Shown: positions 35,264 to 48,919 of the stretch, one piece after another | Layout: each line of letters starts with the position of its first letter | Position numbering within the stretch: position 1 is the first letter of the stretch | Assembly (NCBI RefSeq): GCF_012927125.1 | Contig: NZ_JABBFZ010000001.1 | Span: forward strand, 558,001-622,000 | Source of the DNA: Paraburkholderia antibiotica | GTDB taxonomy: Bacteria; Pseudomonadota; Gammaproteobacteria; Burkholderiales; Burkholderiaceae | Direction: 5' to 3' | DNA: 64,000 nucleotides | Program-made: the position numbers and the translations under genes | The notes under the pieces: model-generated | Databases searched by the model: none | Seen by the model: the letters and a program-made list of their open reading frames with translations, nothing else | Told to the model about the DNA's origin: nothing

Positions 35264-35280
35264 CTGGCACGCAAGCTGCT
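35264..35280 (+). promoter_or_regulatory. Sigma-54 (RpoN) type promoter
   Basis: CTGGCACG, four bases, then CTGCT matches the -24/-12 consensus TGGCACG-N4-TTGCW with one mismatch and the required ten bases between the GG and GC pairs. Transcription should start near 35291. A structured stretch with no conserved gene follows. Confidence 0.72.
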
Positions 35281-35290
35281 TTATAAGGTG

Positions 35291-35492
35291 TCATGGGGAC
35301 GGATGGGATGCCCAGCGGCGGTTTGCGGCCGGTTCCCCGTCAGCGTTTCCAACCTATGCGGCAGCGGCCGAAGAGTCCGCATCGAACCAGATCATGGCCA
35401 TGCGCGCGGCGCGTGGTCCCGGTGGCCCCGTCGCCTATCCTCGTAGGGCGACGGTTTTTAGCCCGCACTCCATGAGTGCGGGCTATTTTTTT
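35291..35492 (+). ncRNA. Candidate sigma-54-dependent small RNA
   Basis: About 200 bases run from the predicted sigma-54 start to a perfect terminator with ten-base arms AGCCCGCACT/AGTGCGGGCT (35460-35469, 35475-35484) and a T tract (35486-35492). Inside are further paired arms: GGGGA/TCCCC (35295-35338), ATGCGG/CCGCAT (35356-35382) and CCGTCGCC/GGCGACGG (35428-35454). A short open frame from 35293 has no ribosome-binding site and poor protein-like content. Together this points to a structured regulatory RNA. I do not recognise a known RNA family. Confidence 0.62.
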
Positions 35493-35642
35493 CTGCGATG
35501 GATTTTTGCGGCGCGGCGCTCGACGGCGCCGGATGAAGAGGGGGCGACGCCGAACGGCGTCGCGCGACTTTCGTGATCGATCAGGTATCGGCGGCTCATC
35601 GCGACGGACCGTGCCCGTCGCGTGAGCGTGTGAGCTCGTGGC
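35493..35642. other. Intergenic region with hairpin at the end of the EamA gene
   Basis: It contains a nine-base perfect hairpin GCGACGCCG/CGGCGTCGC (35544-35563) downstream of the minus-strand EamA gene. There is no gene. The stretch 35045-35124, before the small RNA, also holds nothing recognisable. Confidence 0.5.
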
Positions 35643-36581
35643 TCAGGTCCGCCGCTTGGTTTCCGTGCGGGCCGCGCCGAACCACGGCACGCGCTTGACC
35701 GCGCCCGTCGCGAGTGCTGTGCCCAGCAGAATCACCACGCAGCCTTCGAGCATGCCAGGCGACACCGCTTCGCCGAGAAACAGCGCGCCCCACAGGATGC
35801 CGAAAATCGGAATCACGAAGGTCACGGCAATCGCGCGTGCCGGTCCGGCCACCGCGATCAGATGGAAGAACAGCATGTACGCGACGCCGGTGCAGGCGAC
35901 GCCGAGCGCGATCACCGCGCCCCACGCATGCAACGAGATCGGCGCGGTCGGCCAGTAGATCACCGCGAGCGGCAGCAGCACGATCGTCGCGCCGATCATC
36001 GTGCCGGTCGCGACGGTCAGCGCGTCGACGCCGGTCAGGTAGCGCTTCGTGTAATTGGCGGCGATGCCGTACAGCAGCGTGGCGCCGAGCGCCGCCGCGG
36101 CCGCGAGGGCGACCGTCAGCGGCGTGGCGGACGAGCCGGCGGGCGCCGCGATCTGATCCCACACGAGCATCAGCACGCCGAGAAAGCCGACCGCGAGGCC
36201 GAGCGTGCGCAGCGCGCTCAGCTTGTCGCGCAGCCACAGGAAGCCGACGAGGGCGCCCCACAGCGGCGCGCTTGCATTGATGACCGACGTCGCGCCCGCC
36301 GACAGCGTCAGCTCCGCATACGCGAACAGGCAGAACGGCGCCGCCGAGTTCAGGATGCCGACCGCGAGCAACGGCACGGCGCGCGTGCGCAGCAAGGTCG
36401 CCGATTGTTGCAGCGGCCGGCGCGCGATCAGCACGATGGCGAGGAACAGCGCGCCGATGCCGACGCGCAGCGCCATCAACGGCGCAACGCCGAAGTCGGT
36501 TACGCCGACGCGGATGAACAGGAACGACGCGCCCCACAGGGCAGCGAGAATCAACAGTTGCAGCAGGTTTTTGGCTTTCAT
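35643..36581 (-). CDS. EamA/DMT family transporter
   Basis: A 312-residue inner-membrane protein with about ten membrane helices in two EamA repeats (first with LILAALWGASFLFIRVGV, second near VALAAAAALGATLLYGIAANYTKRY). Members export metabolites or amino acids. The ATG at 36581 (MKAKNLLQLLILAALWG) is chosen because the first helix follows at once. No substrate is suggested by the neighbours. Confidence 0.85.
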   Translation of the reverse strand: MKAKNLLQLLILAALWGASFLFIRVGVTDFGVAPLMALRVGIGALFLAIVLIARRPLQQSATLLRTRAVPLLAVGILNSAAPFCLFAYAELTLSAGATSVINASAPLWGALVGFLWLRDKLSALRTLGLAVGFLGVLMLVWDQIAAPAGSSATPLTVALAAAAALGATLLYGIAANYTKRYLTGVDALTVATGTMIGATIVLLPLAVIYWPTAPISLHAWGAVIALGVACTGVAYMLFFHLIAVAGPARAIAVTFVIPIFGILWGALFLGEAVSPGMLEGCVVILLGTALATGAVKRVPWFGAARTETKRRT

Positions 36582-36925
36582 TGAGAGGGCGTCGCGCGCG
36601 GTTGAGTCGGGACGCCAGCGCATCGTAACAGCGCGATCGCGCAAAACGTTTCAGTGCGGAATGAAACGGCAAGATACGGGAGACGACGGCGTCCGCTGAG
36701 GTCGATCGTAAGCGCTGCCGGGGCGCGCGCAAAACGAGCAATTCTCACCGCTATGTGAGCAAAATTGCGATCAGATGGAGCGGGATTGTAAACCGCGGCC
36801 ACGCTGGGTAGGTGGCCGCGGCAGCAACATGAGTTATTTTGCGACGAAGGCGGGGGCAAGGGCGACAGCAAAAGCGCGGCACGGTGACGACGGGCTGCAT
36901 CGCACTCGCCTGCCTTGCCCCGCGC
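36582..36925. other. Non-coding region between two minus-strand genes
   Basis: This 344-base stretch lies between the EamA gene start and the end of the lactate permease gene. It contains the EamA promoter region by position. No open frame, repeat or hairpin of note was seen. Confidence 0.5.
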
Positions 36926-38527
36926 TCAATGCGGAATCATCCACTGCAGGAAATTCTGCTGTGCCCACACCAGCAAACCGAGCAGCACCGTCAGCAGGAT
37001 CGAGTGCTTGAAGGTCTTCGCGAACACGACGCCTTCCTTGCCCTTGAGTTCGGTGGTCGCGACGCCGGTCGAGATGTTCTGCGGCGAGATCATCTTGCCC
37101 ATCACACCGCCCGACGAGTTGGTCGCCGCCATCAACACCGGGTTCAGGTTCAGCTGATTGGCCGCCACCACCTGCAGATTGCCGAACAGCGCATTGCCGG
37201 ACGTATCGCTGCCGGACAGGAAGACCGCGACCCAGCCGAGGAACGCCGACACCAGCGGGAAGAACGGCCCGACCGACGCGACGCCGAGACCGAGCGTGTA
37301 GGTGAGCCCCGAGTAGTTCATCAGATAAGCGAGGCCGACGATCGTCGCGACGGTCAGAATCGCGATGCGCGTCTGCACCCACGTATCGCCGATCGCCTTG
37401 CCGAATTCCGCCGGGCTCAGCCGCACGATGAAGGCGGTGATGATCGCCGAGACAAGGATCGCGGTGCCGGTCGCGAGCGGCTGGAAGTCCCACACCGCGC
37501 CATACGGCGTGTTGTACAGCGTGATGAAGACGGCTTTGTGGAGACCTGGCCACGGCACCTTGACGTCACCGATCGTGAAGATTTTCGCGACTGTCCAGAT
37601 GATCACGACGATCGACACGATGATCCACGGATACCAGCCCTGCGTGCCGCCGATCCGGCTGCGCACCTCGCCGATGCGGCCGACGTCGATCGCGAACCGC
37701 GGATCGGCGGCGGGCTTCCACACGCGCAGGAACGCGACCGTGAGAATCAGCGAGACCAGCGACGACAGCACGTCGGTCAGGCTGTAGTTCACGTAGTTCG
37801 ACACGACGAACTGCGTGAGCGCGAAGCTCACACCCGACACCAGCAGCACCGGCCAGATCCGCAGCATGTTGCGAAAGCCCGCGTACACGCCGATCACGTA
37901 GAAGGGCAGCAGCACCGCGAAGAACGGCAACTGCCGGCCGACCATCCTGGCGAGCAGATCGGACGGCAGATGCGTGACCGCGCCGAGCACGGTGATCGGC
38001 ACGCCGAGCGCGCCGAACGCGACCGGCGCGGTGTTGAAGATCAGCGTGAACGTGAGCGCTTCGAGCGTCGGGAAGCCGAGCATGATCAGCAGCGAACTCG
38101 TGATTGCGACCGGCGTGCCGAAGCCCGAAATCCCCTCGAGCAGCGCGCCGAACGAAAAGCCGACGACGACCAGCACGATGCGTCGGTCGTTGGGCAGATT
38201 CTCGATCATCCACAGACGAAAGGCTTCGAAGCGTCCCGAGCGTTGCGCGATGTTGTAGAGCAGGATCGCGGTGAACACGATCCACATCACCGGCCAGCAC
38301 GCGAACACCGCGCCGGCCGCGACCGAGTTGAACGCGAGTCCGACCGGAAATTGCCAGACGAAAATCGCCACCACCAGGCCGACGATCAAACCCGCGAGCG
38401 ACGCCTGCCACGCGGGACGACGCGCCCAGCCGAGCAGCGCGAGCACCGCGATGATCGGCAGTGCCGCGACCAGAAACGAGGGGAACAGCGAGTTGCCGAC
38501 CGGAGTGAGTAGTTGATGAAACATCAC
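36926..38527 (-). CDS. lldP: L-lactate permease
   Basis: A 533-residue inner-membrane transporter of the lactate permease family with about twelve or more helices. Typical sequence includes FSFGALLEGISGFGTPVAITSSLL, NTAPVAFGALGVPI and SGSDTSGNALFGNLQVVAANQ. It imports L-lactate (and often D-lactate or glycolate) with protons. Two ATGs open the frame (38527, 38524). No lactate dehydrogenase gene is adjacent, so it may be regulated separately. Confidence 0.92.
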   Translation of the reverse strand: MMFHQLLTPVGNSLFPSFLVAALPIIAVLALLGWARRPAWQASLAGLIVGLVVAIFVWQFPVGLAFNSVAAGAVFACWPVMWIVFTAILLYNIAQRSGRFEAFRLWMIENLPNDRRIVLVVVGFSFGALLEGISGFGTPVAITSSLLIMLGFPTLEALTFTLIFNTAPVAFGALGVPITVLGAVTHLPSDLLARMVGRQLPFFAVLLPFYVIGVYAGFRNMLRIWPVLLVSGVSFALTQFVVSNYVNYSLTDVLSSLVSLILTVAFLRVWKPAADPRFAIDVGRIGEVRSRIGGTQGWYPWIIVSIVVIIWTVAKIFTIGDVKVPWPGLHKAVFITLYNTPYGAVWDFQPLATGTAILVSAIITAFIVRLSPAEFGKAIGDTWVQTRIAILTVATIVGLAYLMNYSGLTYTLGLGVASVGPFFPLVSAFLGWVAVFLSGSDTSGNALFGNLQVVAANQLNLNPVLMAATNSSGGVMGKMISPQNISTGVATTELKGKEGVVFAKTFKHSILLTVLLGLLVWAQQNFLQWMIPH

Positions 38528-38949
38528 GTCTCCTTCGTTGTGTCGTTGTTATCTGGATCGACGCGGGGGAGCTGCGGATGACGGGCGCGTCGCTGTGAAG
38601 GCGGATGCGCGCCTGATGACTCGAAGAAGCGGGCGCCGCCTGATTTAAGCGGGTGCTGCATGAGGCTTTCCAAGGATAGAGCGCCGGGTGGGCGCGTCAA
38701 GCCGGGAAACTACGGGCGGGGCGATGCAGGTTAGATGGCGTTGTGCCTGGGTGTGGTTCAGAGGTGATTCAGATGCGGCTTGGGCTGCGGTAGTGCGGTG
38801 GGGGGTAGGGCGGGCGCGTGACCGGAGTCCGCGACTCAGGCGGCGGCCCGTGTACAGCGACCGGAGCGCAGCATAGCTAAGCGCCAGGCCGCCGCGCAAC
38901 GGCTAGCTAAGCGCCAGGCGCGAGCAACGCTACTCCCGAGCGACCCGCT
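38528..38949. other. Non-coding region upstream of lactate permease with 16-bp direct repeat
   Basis: No credible gene in 420 bases. A perfect 16-base direct repeat, TAGCTAAGCGCCAGGC, occurs at 38874-38889 and 38904-38919 (30-base spacing). The lactate permease promoter should be in the left part. Confidence 0.6.
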
Positions 38950-39465
38950 TCAATGCCAATGGCGTCCTCCCCATCCATGTCCCCAACCGCCGCCCCAATA
39001 TCCGCCGATACCGATCGCGACCGACGGCCCGTAATAGGCGGGATAACCGTAGTAGGCCGGATACGGATAGATCGGCGGCGGATAGTAAGCCGGATAGACG
39101 GGCGGCGCGACGTACACAGGCGCGGTAGCCGGCGCGGCGAGCGCGTAATCGGGCGGCGCGCTCTGCGACAGATTCTGCGGCGCGGTTTGCGCCTGCGCTT
39201 GCGATTGAGACTGACCATCGGCGGCTGTGGCGGGCACCGTCGCGTAATACGGGGCGTAGTAGCCGGATGGATAATAGCCGGCCGGGTAGTAGCAGCCGGC
39301 TAACGCGACGCTGCCCACCAGCATGCCGGCCATAGCGAGCCGACGTGGCAGAGCGAGATGATCGACGAGCCGGGTGACAGGCGAACTGACAGGCAAGCCG
39401 CGGAACGAACTGCGTGGCGGCCGGAGGCGCGGCGCGTGAACAGGATTGACGACGCGTGGCTTCAT
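38950..39465 (-). CDS. Tyr/Pro-rich lipoprotein
   Basis: From the ATG at 39465 the product is 171 residues. A hydrophobic segment MAGMLVGSVALAGC ends in a lipobox, so it is probably a lipoprotein, although about 45 residues lie before this signal and a start nearer to it is possible. The mature part has repeated Tyr-Tyr-Pro and Tyr-Pro-Ala units (PPPIYPYPAYYGYPAYYGP) and a Gly/Trp/His-rich C-terminus. This low-complexity composition is common in surface proteins of this group. Function is unknown. Confidence 0.65.
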   Translation of the reverse strand: MKPRVVNPVHAPRLRPPRSSFRGLPVSSPVTRLVDHLALPRRLAMAGMLVGSVALAGCYYPAGYYPSGYYAPYYATVPATAADGQSQSQAQAQTAPQNLSQSAPPDYALAAPATAPVYVAPPVYPAYYPPPIYPYPAYYGYPAYYGPSVAIGIGGYWGGGWGHGWGGRHWH

Positions 39466-39656
39466 GGCGCGCTCCCGGTGAGCCGATGTCGCGCGGTGCG
39501 ACATCGCTCATACGAGCTTACGCTCACGCCGAGGGAACGCTACGGCAAAACCGTAACGGCGTATTTCAGCTCACGTCAATCGTTCGGTATCCTGTTCAAA
39601 TGATCGGGCTACGGTGACGCGACGCGCCGATTTGTCGACTGATTGGCCAACCTGAT

Positions 39657-39869
39657 TTACTTGCCGACCTGGTTGCCGATAATGCCACCCGCCGCGGCAC
39701 CGCCCAGCGTCGATAGTGCATTGCCGCCGATCGCCGCGCCGGCGGCACCCCCCACGCCCGCGCCGATAGCCGTGTCGCGTTGACGTCGGGTCATGCCGTC
39801 GCAGGCCGAGAGGCTGACGATGAGCGTCGCGATGGCAGCGAGCGTACCGATGTGACGGATCGTTTTCAT
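39657..39869 (-). CDS. Glycine-zipper lipoprotein (OsmB-like)
   Basis: A 70-residue product (MKTIRHIGTLAAIATLIVSL, lipobox LSAC) with a glycine zipper, GAGVGGAAGAAIGG followed by GGAAAGGIIGNQVG, that can pack two membrane helices. Small proteins of this type are osmotically or envelope-stress induced in other bacteria. An ATG at 39917 is less likely because the signal peptide starts at 39869. Confidence 0.78.
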   Translation of the reverse strand: MKTIRHIGTLAAIATLIVSLSACDGMTRRQRDTAIGAGVGGAAGAAIGGNALSTLGGAAAGGIIGNQVGK

Positions 39870-40124
39870 GATGCTGACTCCGTTTGTAGTTGGAAGCGTT
39901 GGATAAAAACTCTTCACGGAAGCGGCACCAGACCGTGGACCAGACCGCCTCCTTGCCCTTGCATTCGATGGTAGCCGCGCACGCCGTATCCAGATGTGTG
40001 AGCTTGTCAGCGCAACGTCGGTTTCGTAATCAAATGTTTCTTTTGCCGTAGCACTCGACGTGCCCGATCGTGCCTGCCTTCACGTCCGCCCGCGCGTGTG
40101 CTCGCACCGCAAAAAACGTTGCCA
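39870..40124. other. Intergenic region between glycine-zipper gene and thiC end
   Basis: Together with the following terminator, about 320 bases without a gene. It contains the promoter region of the glycine-zipper gene by position. Nothing else was recognised. Confidence 0.5.
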
Positions 40125-40153
40125 ATAAAAAAGCCCGCCATACCGGCGGGCTT
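40125..40153 (-). terminator. Terminator of thiC
   Basis: Nine-base arms AAGCCCGCC (40131-40139) and GGCGGGCTT (40145-40153) with an A tract on the plus strand, which is a T tract on the transcribed side. Confidence 0.9.
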
Positions 40154-40193
40154 CGATCCTGCTGTGCAGACTCGCGCGAATCGCGCAAGCTGC

Positions 40194-42330
<2,137 letters not shown>

Positions 42331-42479
42331 TTAGCAGCGCACACAATACACTGCCCGCCCGCTGTTTGGCAACCTGTCAGGATGTGGACCCAATAACGCA
42401 TTGGGGCTCGCTCGAATTCGTTCTATGCTTGTTTCGAGATAGGGGCGGACTGAGGACTTACGCCGAAGCGACAGACGGC

Positions 42480-42881
42480 TTACAGCGTGAAATCGTCGGC
42501 GGCTTCCGGCTGGTAGAGGATCCGATCCACCTTGAGCACCTTCTGGTCGCCGCTCGGCGGCGTGAAGCGGATGCTTTCGCCGCGTCGCGCGCCAAGCAGC
42601 GCGAGTCCGGCCGGCGAGAACACGTTCAGGCGTCCCTGCGCGAAATCGGCGTTCGGCGGATAGACGACGGTCCACGTCATCTGCTCGCCGCTCGCGGTGT
42701 CGATCAGCGTCGCCTGTGAATTCATCGTGACGACGTCAGCGGGGATATCGCGCGAGTCGACGATCACCGCGCGTTCGAGCACGTCATCGAGCACGTCCTG
42801 CAGCTTTGCATCGGCGGCTGCGTGTTTTTCGAGACGGGTGACGTCGAGTTCGGTCAGGTAACAGGCTTTGGCTTTCTTCAC
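42480..42881 (-). CDS. rnk: Nucleoside diphosphate kinase regulator (Rnk-like)
   Basis: A 133-residue protein with an N-terminal helical part and a C-terminal GreA/GreB-type FKBP-like domain (QMTWTVVYPPNADF, then NVFSPAGLALLGARRGE). Rnk proteins bind RNA polymerase near the secondary channel and influence nucleotide metabolism. Start MKKAKACYLTELD at 42881. Standalone gene. Confidence 0.86.
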   Translation of the reverse strand: MKKAKACYLTELDVTRLEKHAAADAKLQDVLDDVLERAVIVDSRDIPADVVTMNSQATLIDTASGEQMTWTVVYPPNADFAQGRLNVFSPAGLALLGARRGESIRFTPPSGDQKVLKVDRILYQPEAADDFTL

Positions 42882-43594
42882 GATGAGTACTCCAGATCAA
42901 TGTTGGGAAGAAGGGCACACGCGAAAACGCGCGAAACATGGCGTGCGCATGCAGGCGCGAACGGACGCGCGGACAGGCGTGCAAACGAAGTAAGCCCGGA
43001 GCCCGACGACGTGGCCCCGGTTCAGCGATGGGCTACGTCAGAGTGGGCGCCGGGCGGCGTGAAGCGGGAGCGTTCGGGCCGCCTCGGCGGCACTGCGCGG
43101 CGCGCCGACCGGGCACGCGCCCACGCTTGCGCGGCAGCGGCGCAAGCGGGCGAGTGCATGGAAAGTCGGACGGCGCATGGAAGTCACGGATAGGACGAGC
43201 GGTATTAACCAGCTTGACCAGCGTTAGGGAGAGCGAAACAGACGCCCCGGTCGATGAGCCGCGCAAAGCAACGAGCAATCAGCAACGAGCAATGAGCCTG
43301 AAGCACGCACGACGACAACCGCGATATCTGAATCAGATGGTAGCACGCCGCCGCGCGCGCTCCGATTCGCGACCGGTGTCGCGATGTGCGTATTGCATGC
43401 GCGATGCGGGATGAGTACACCCCAGACCGACCAGGGCCGACCAAGGCCGACCGTAATGGACGACGTGTTCAAGCCAGTCAAAAGATTGCCGTTAATCAGT
43501 GTGCAGCGAAGGCTGCCGTGTCGCGAAGCGATTCGCGCCACGGCGTGTGGATGGCACGAGGCGACTCGCGCCGATTTACAGGAGAGAGGTGCGC
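42882..43594. other. Non-coding region with short repeats
   Basis: About 700 bases between rnk and the next plus-strand gene. Overlapping frames here look like composition artefacts. Short direct repeats occur: AACGAGCAAT twice near 43268-43291 and GGCCGACCA/GGCCGACC units near 43434-43452. Nothing else was recognised. Confidence 0.45.
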
Positions 43595-44038
43595 ATGAAA
43601 ACGAAAAAATGGCAGTGGCGAACCGTCGTCCGGACGGCGGCGATGACGGCCTTGCTCGCCGCGCCGCCGATGGCGTCGGCGGCCAATGGCGGGGTGATCC
43701 GCTTCGTCGGGGCGATCGTCGCGCCACCGTTGCAGATCAGCACCGCTGCGGCGCCGGTGGCGATTGGCGTCGCGAGTGTGACGGGGCAGAGCTTCGCGCG
43801 CACCGTGACGTTCAGCGCGCCGTCGGGCACGGTCAGCGGCGCGAATGTCGCGCTTGAAGTCAACGGCAGCACGCAGTCGCGCGATCTGGTGGCGACGCGT
43901 TTCGTCGATCGTGGCGGACGCGTGTCCACCGCACGCGACGGCCGCTATACGGTGGGCCACGACGGCGGGGTGCTGTCGCTCGACGCGAAGCGCACCGATG
44001 TGAATACGCGTGTGACGGTGGTGGTCAGTTACGACTGA
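43595..44038 (+). CDS. Exported protein, fimbrial-subunit-like
   Basis: A 147-residue product begins at the ATG at 43595 behind GGAGAGAGGTGC. It has a signal peptide (ALLAAPPMASAA) and then GGVIRFVGAIVAPPLQIS, which resembles the first strand of type 1 fimbrial subunits. The rest is beta-strand-like with small residues. No chaperone or usher gene is next to it and no cysteine pair is seen, so a fimbrial role is uncertain. Confidence 0.6.
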   Translation: MKTKKWQWRTVVRTAAMTALLAAPPMASAANGGVIRFVGAIVAPPLQISTAAAPVAIGVASVTGQSFARTVTFSAPSGTVSGANVALEVNGSTQSRDLVATRFVDRGGRVSTARDGRYTVGHDGGVLSLDAKRTDVNTRVTVVVSYD

Positions 44039-44241
44039 ATGCGACAGGTGTCGTGACTGCGGCGCGGGTGAGCGGAGGGCTCGCCCGCGCTGTTGGAACG
44101 CTGCCGGAATGATGCATTGGGCGTCGCATTGTGTGTCATGGCTTATCGAGGTTCTTAGCGATCCTGCCGATATGGGGCACGCCATCCGTGCCTGAATTGC
44201 CGGGTTCCGGCAAAAAATCGAACTAGTTCGACATTCCAGCG

Positions 44242-44268
44242 AAGCCGGGGGACGTCCCCGGCTTTTCT
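44242..44268 (+). terminator. Terminator after the fimbrial-like gene
   Basis: Nine-base arms AAGCCGGGG (44242-44250) and CCCCGGCTT (44256-44264) followed by TTCTG. About 200 bases after the gene. Confidence 0.8.
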
Positions 44269-44598
44269 GTTGCAACTACGCCAAAAAGTTACGATTCTCC
44301 CGCTCGACGCACCCAGCGCTTACTGCATAATGCGGAGCGCGCCGCGGCTTGCGTTCGTCCTGTCGTGCCGCTTCGGCCGACTCAATCACTCGTCGCTGCT
44401 TTGGGCGCTTCCCGCGTCATCCACATCGCCTCTCCACGTCTTATCGCTCCACCGACATGCCCGCCCGCTTCACCCCTCAGACCGCATCGCCGATGCGGTG
44501 TCCGCCGTCCCGTTGCGGCGGCGTCAGCGCGGGCGCGACGCCGCGCGCGCGGTCGATAACGCATCGCGCTTTTCGCGTGACCAGGGCGGACTGAACGC

Positions 44599-45519
44599 AT
44601 GTCGCTACAAGACTCCGACTTTCTGCCGCGCTGGCTGCGTTTGCCGCGCTCGCGCAACGGCCAGATCGCGCTCGCGCTCGCCGTCGTCTATCTCGTGTGG
44701 GGCTCGACCTATCTCGGTGTGCACGTCGCGCTCGGCTCGTTTCCGCCGCTTCTGATGTCGGGGCTGCGCAACCTGTTTGCCGGCATTGGCCTGTTCGTAT
44801 TCGCCGCGCGTCGCAAGCCGGTCTGGCCGAGCGCGGCCGAGGTCCGCAACGCGGGGCTCGTCGGCACGATGCTGGTGGGCTTGTCGAGCGGCATGCTCGC
44901 GTACGGGATGCGCACGGTCGGCACCGGCACCGCCGCCGTGATGGTCGCGACCGTGCCGCTGTTCGCGACGGTGATCGCGGCGCTCGCCGGCCGCAAGATC
45001 GGTCGCGGCGAATGGTTCGCGGTCGGGCTCGGACTCGCCGGCATCGCGATCCTCAGTCACGGCGACACCACGCCCGGCTCGGCCGGCGGCAGTCTGGCGA
45101 TTCTGTGCGGCGCGCTGTTCTGGGCGGGCGGCGCGCATCTGGCCGGAAAACTGAAGCTGCCGGCTGACCTGTTTCTGTCGACTGCGCTGCAGATCGGCCT
45201 CGGCGGCGCGATATCGACGCTGGTCGCGTTGGCGTCGGGCGAGCGGATGCTCGAATTGCACGTCCTGCCGGTGCTCGCGTTTCTGTATCTGATGCTGATC
45301 GGCACGATGGCCGCGTACGTCGCGTACGGTTTCCTGATCCGGCACACGAGCCCGATCATCGCGAGCAGTTGCATGTACGTGAATCCGGTCGTCGCGGTAG
45401 CGCTCGGTGCGCTGTTGCTCGACGAGCCGGTCACGCGCTACACGGTGGTCGCGACGATCGTGATTCTGCTGAGCGTCGGTCTGTCTTTCTGGTTCGATCG
45501 GAAGCAGGGCAGCGCCTGA
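44599..45519 (+). CDS. EamA family (YedA-like) transporter
   Basis: A 306-residue inner-membrane protein with about ten helices in two EamA repeats (ALAVVYLVWGSTYLGVHVAL, then LAILCGALFWAGGAHLAG). It resembles YedA/RhtA-type exporters of metabolites. Start MSLQDSDFLPRW at 44599. It stands alone. Substrate unknown. Confidence 0.84.
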   Translation: MSLQDSDFLPRWLRLPRSRNGQIALALAVVYLVWGSTYLGVHVALGSFPPLLMSGLRNLFAGIGLFVFAARRKPVWPSAAEVRNAGLVGTMLVGLSSGMLAYGMRTVGTGTAAVMVATVPLFATVIAALAGRKIGRGEWFAVGLGLAGIAILSHGDTTPGSAGGSLAILCGALFWAGGAHLAGKLKLPADLFLSTALQIGLGGAISTLVALASGERMLELHVLPVLAFLYLMLIGTMAAYVAYGFLIRHTSPIIASSCMYVNPVVAVALGALLLDEPVTRYTVVATIVILLSVGLSFWFDRKQGSA

Positions 45520-45601
45520 GGTTGGCGCATTTTTGATGTTGGCGTTCGGCGTTCGCGCCTCATCTTTCAGGCAAGCGCATGAATCATGAAGCATGAAGCC
45601 C

Positions 45602-45622
45602 GAGGCGTGAACACCACGCCTC
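45602..45622. terminator. Short hairpin between convergent genes
   Basis: Perfect eight-base arms GAGGCGTG (45602-45609) and CACGCCTC (45615-45622). It lies between the ends of the EamA and fadH genes, without a T tract, so its role is uncertain. Just upstream ATGAATCATGAAGCATGAAG is a small repeat. Confidence 0.4.
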
Positions 45623-45639
45623 CCGACCATCGCTAAAAA

Positions 45640-47986
<2,347 letters not shown>

Positions 47987-48784
47987 ATGAAAATGATCCG
48001 AACCATGACCGCCGTCGTTGCGGTTGCATCGATCCTGAGTGCGTGCGGCGGCGGAGGCGGCAGCGACGTCGGCAAGGAGCTGGGGCTGACCAATCCCCAG
48101 ATCCACTTCATCCACGCGATTCCGGGCGGTCCCGCGGTCGACTTCCTCGTCAACGGCAGCGCGCCTTCCGGGCAGACCAATATCTCCTATAAAGGCGTGA
48201 CCAATCTCACGAATATCAACACGGGTTCGACCAACGTCGCCTATGCGGCCACCGGTTCGACGACCGCGCTCGCGAGCGGCAACTTCCCCGATGTCGCGAA
48301 GGGCCACGAATACACGGTGCTGGCGCTGCCGGCATTGACCGGCTCGGACATCGGCCTGATCGACGATCCGTTCGACAAGGGCCTGCTGTCCAATAGCGCG
48401 CGCGTGCGTGGCTTCAACGCGTCGGCGAACGCGACGAACCTCGATCTGTATCTGGTGCAGGCAAGCAACACCAACATCACGAGCGTATCGCCGACGATGG
48501 CCGGTGTGTCGTTCAAGAATGCGGTGCCGGCGAGCGGCCAGGATTCGATCTACGTATCGGGCGGCCAGTACGTGCTGATCGCGACGGCGGCCGGCAGCAA
48601 GACGCCGATCTTCCAGTCGGACTCGTTCTCGCTCGCGAACAATGCCGACTGGCTGATTACGTCGGTGCCGATCGCGGGCGCGCTGAGCCAGCTCGTGCCG
48701 GGGCAGATTCATCTGCTGATCGCGCAGAACGGCAACACCAGCACGCCGAGCATCGAACTGTCGAATACGCTGACGGGACAGTGA
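47987..48784 (+). CDS. DUF4397 lipoprotein
   Basis: A 265-residue product starting MKMIRTMTAVVAVASILSAC, with a lipobox LSAC then a glycine run. The body has the immunoglobulin-like DUF4397 pattern (QIHFIHAIPGGPAVDFLVNG and AKGHEYTVLALPAL) likely repeated twice. DUF4397 proteins are surface or periplasmic proteins of unknown function. The gene is followed by two strong hairpins. Confidence 0.82.
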   Translation: MKMIRTMTAVVAVASILSACGGGGGSDVGKELGLTNPQIHFIHAIPGGPAVDFLVNGSAPSGQTNISYKGVTNLTNINTGSTNVAYAATGSTTALASGNFPDVAKGHEYTVLALPALTGSDIGLIDDPFDKGLLSNSARVRGFNASANATNLDLYLVQASNTNITSVSPTMAGVSFKNAVPASGQDSIYVSGGQYVLIATAAGSKTPIFQSDSFSLANNADWLITSVPIAGALSQLVPGQIHLLIAQNGNTSTPSIELSNTLTGQ

Positions 48785-48816
48785 GGCCGGTCGATAGCCG
48801 GGTGTGACGACGCGGG

Positions 48817-48854
48817 CCGCCGTGCGTCCGCGTCATTGCGCGGACGCACGGCGG
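48817..48854 (+). terminator. 16-bp hairpin after the DUF4397 gene
   Basis: Perfect sixteen-base arms (starting CCGCCGTGCGTCCGCG) with a six-base loop, 33 bases after the stop. There is no T tract, so termination would be weak or Rho-assisted, but the stem is very stable. Confidence 0.6.
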
Positions 48855-48919
48855 AAGTGCGATGAGTTGAACAACGATTCCGTCAGATCAGACAGAAAAA
48901 TCAGGCAGCCAGGGAGGGC

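Noticed and set aside
35293..35475. 60-codon frame inside the candidate small RNA
   Set aside because: Starts at the predicted transcript end without a ribosome-binding site and has Arg/Pro-rich shadow-like composition.
35291..35492. 6S RNA
   Set aside because: The long central bubble and conserved closing stems of 6S RNA were not seen; the hairpins follow one another instead.
36839..38512. Plus-strand frame of 557 codons opposite lactate permease
   Set aside because: Highly charged composition (Arg, Asp, His, Glu) and perfect overlap with a well-recognised transporter mark it as a shadow.
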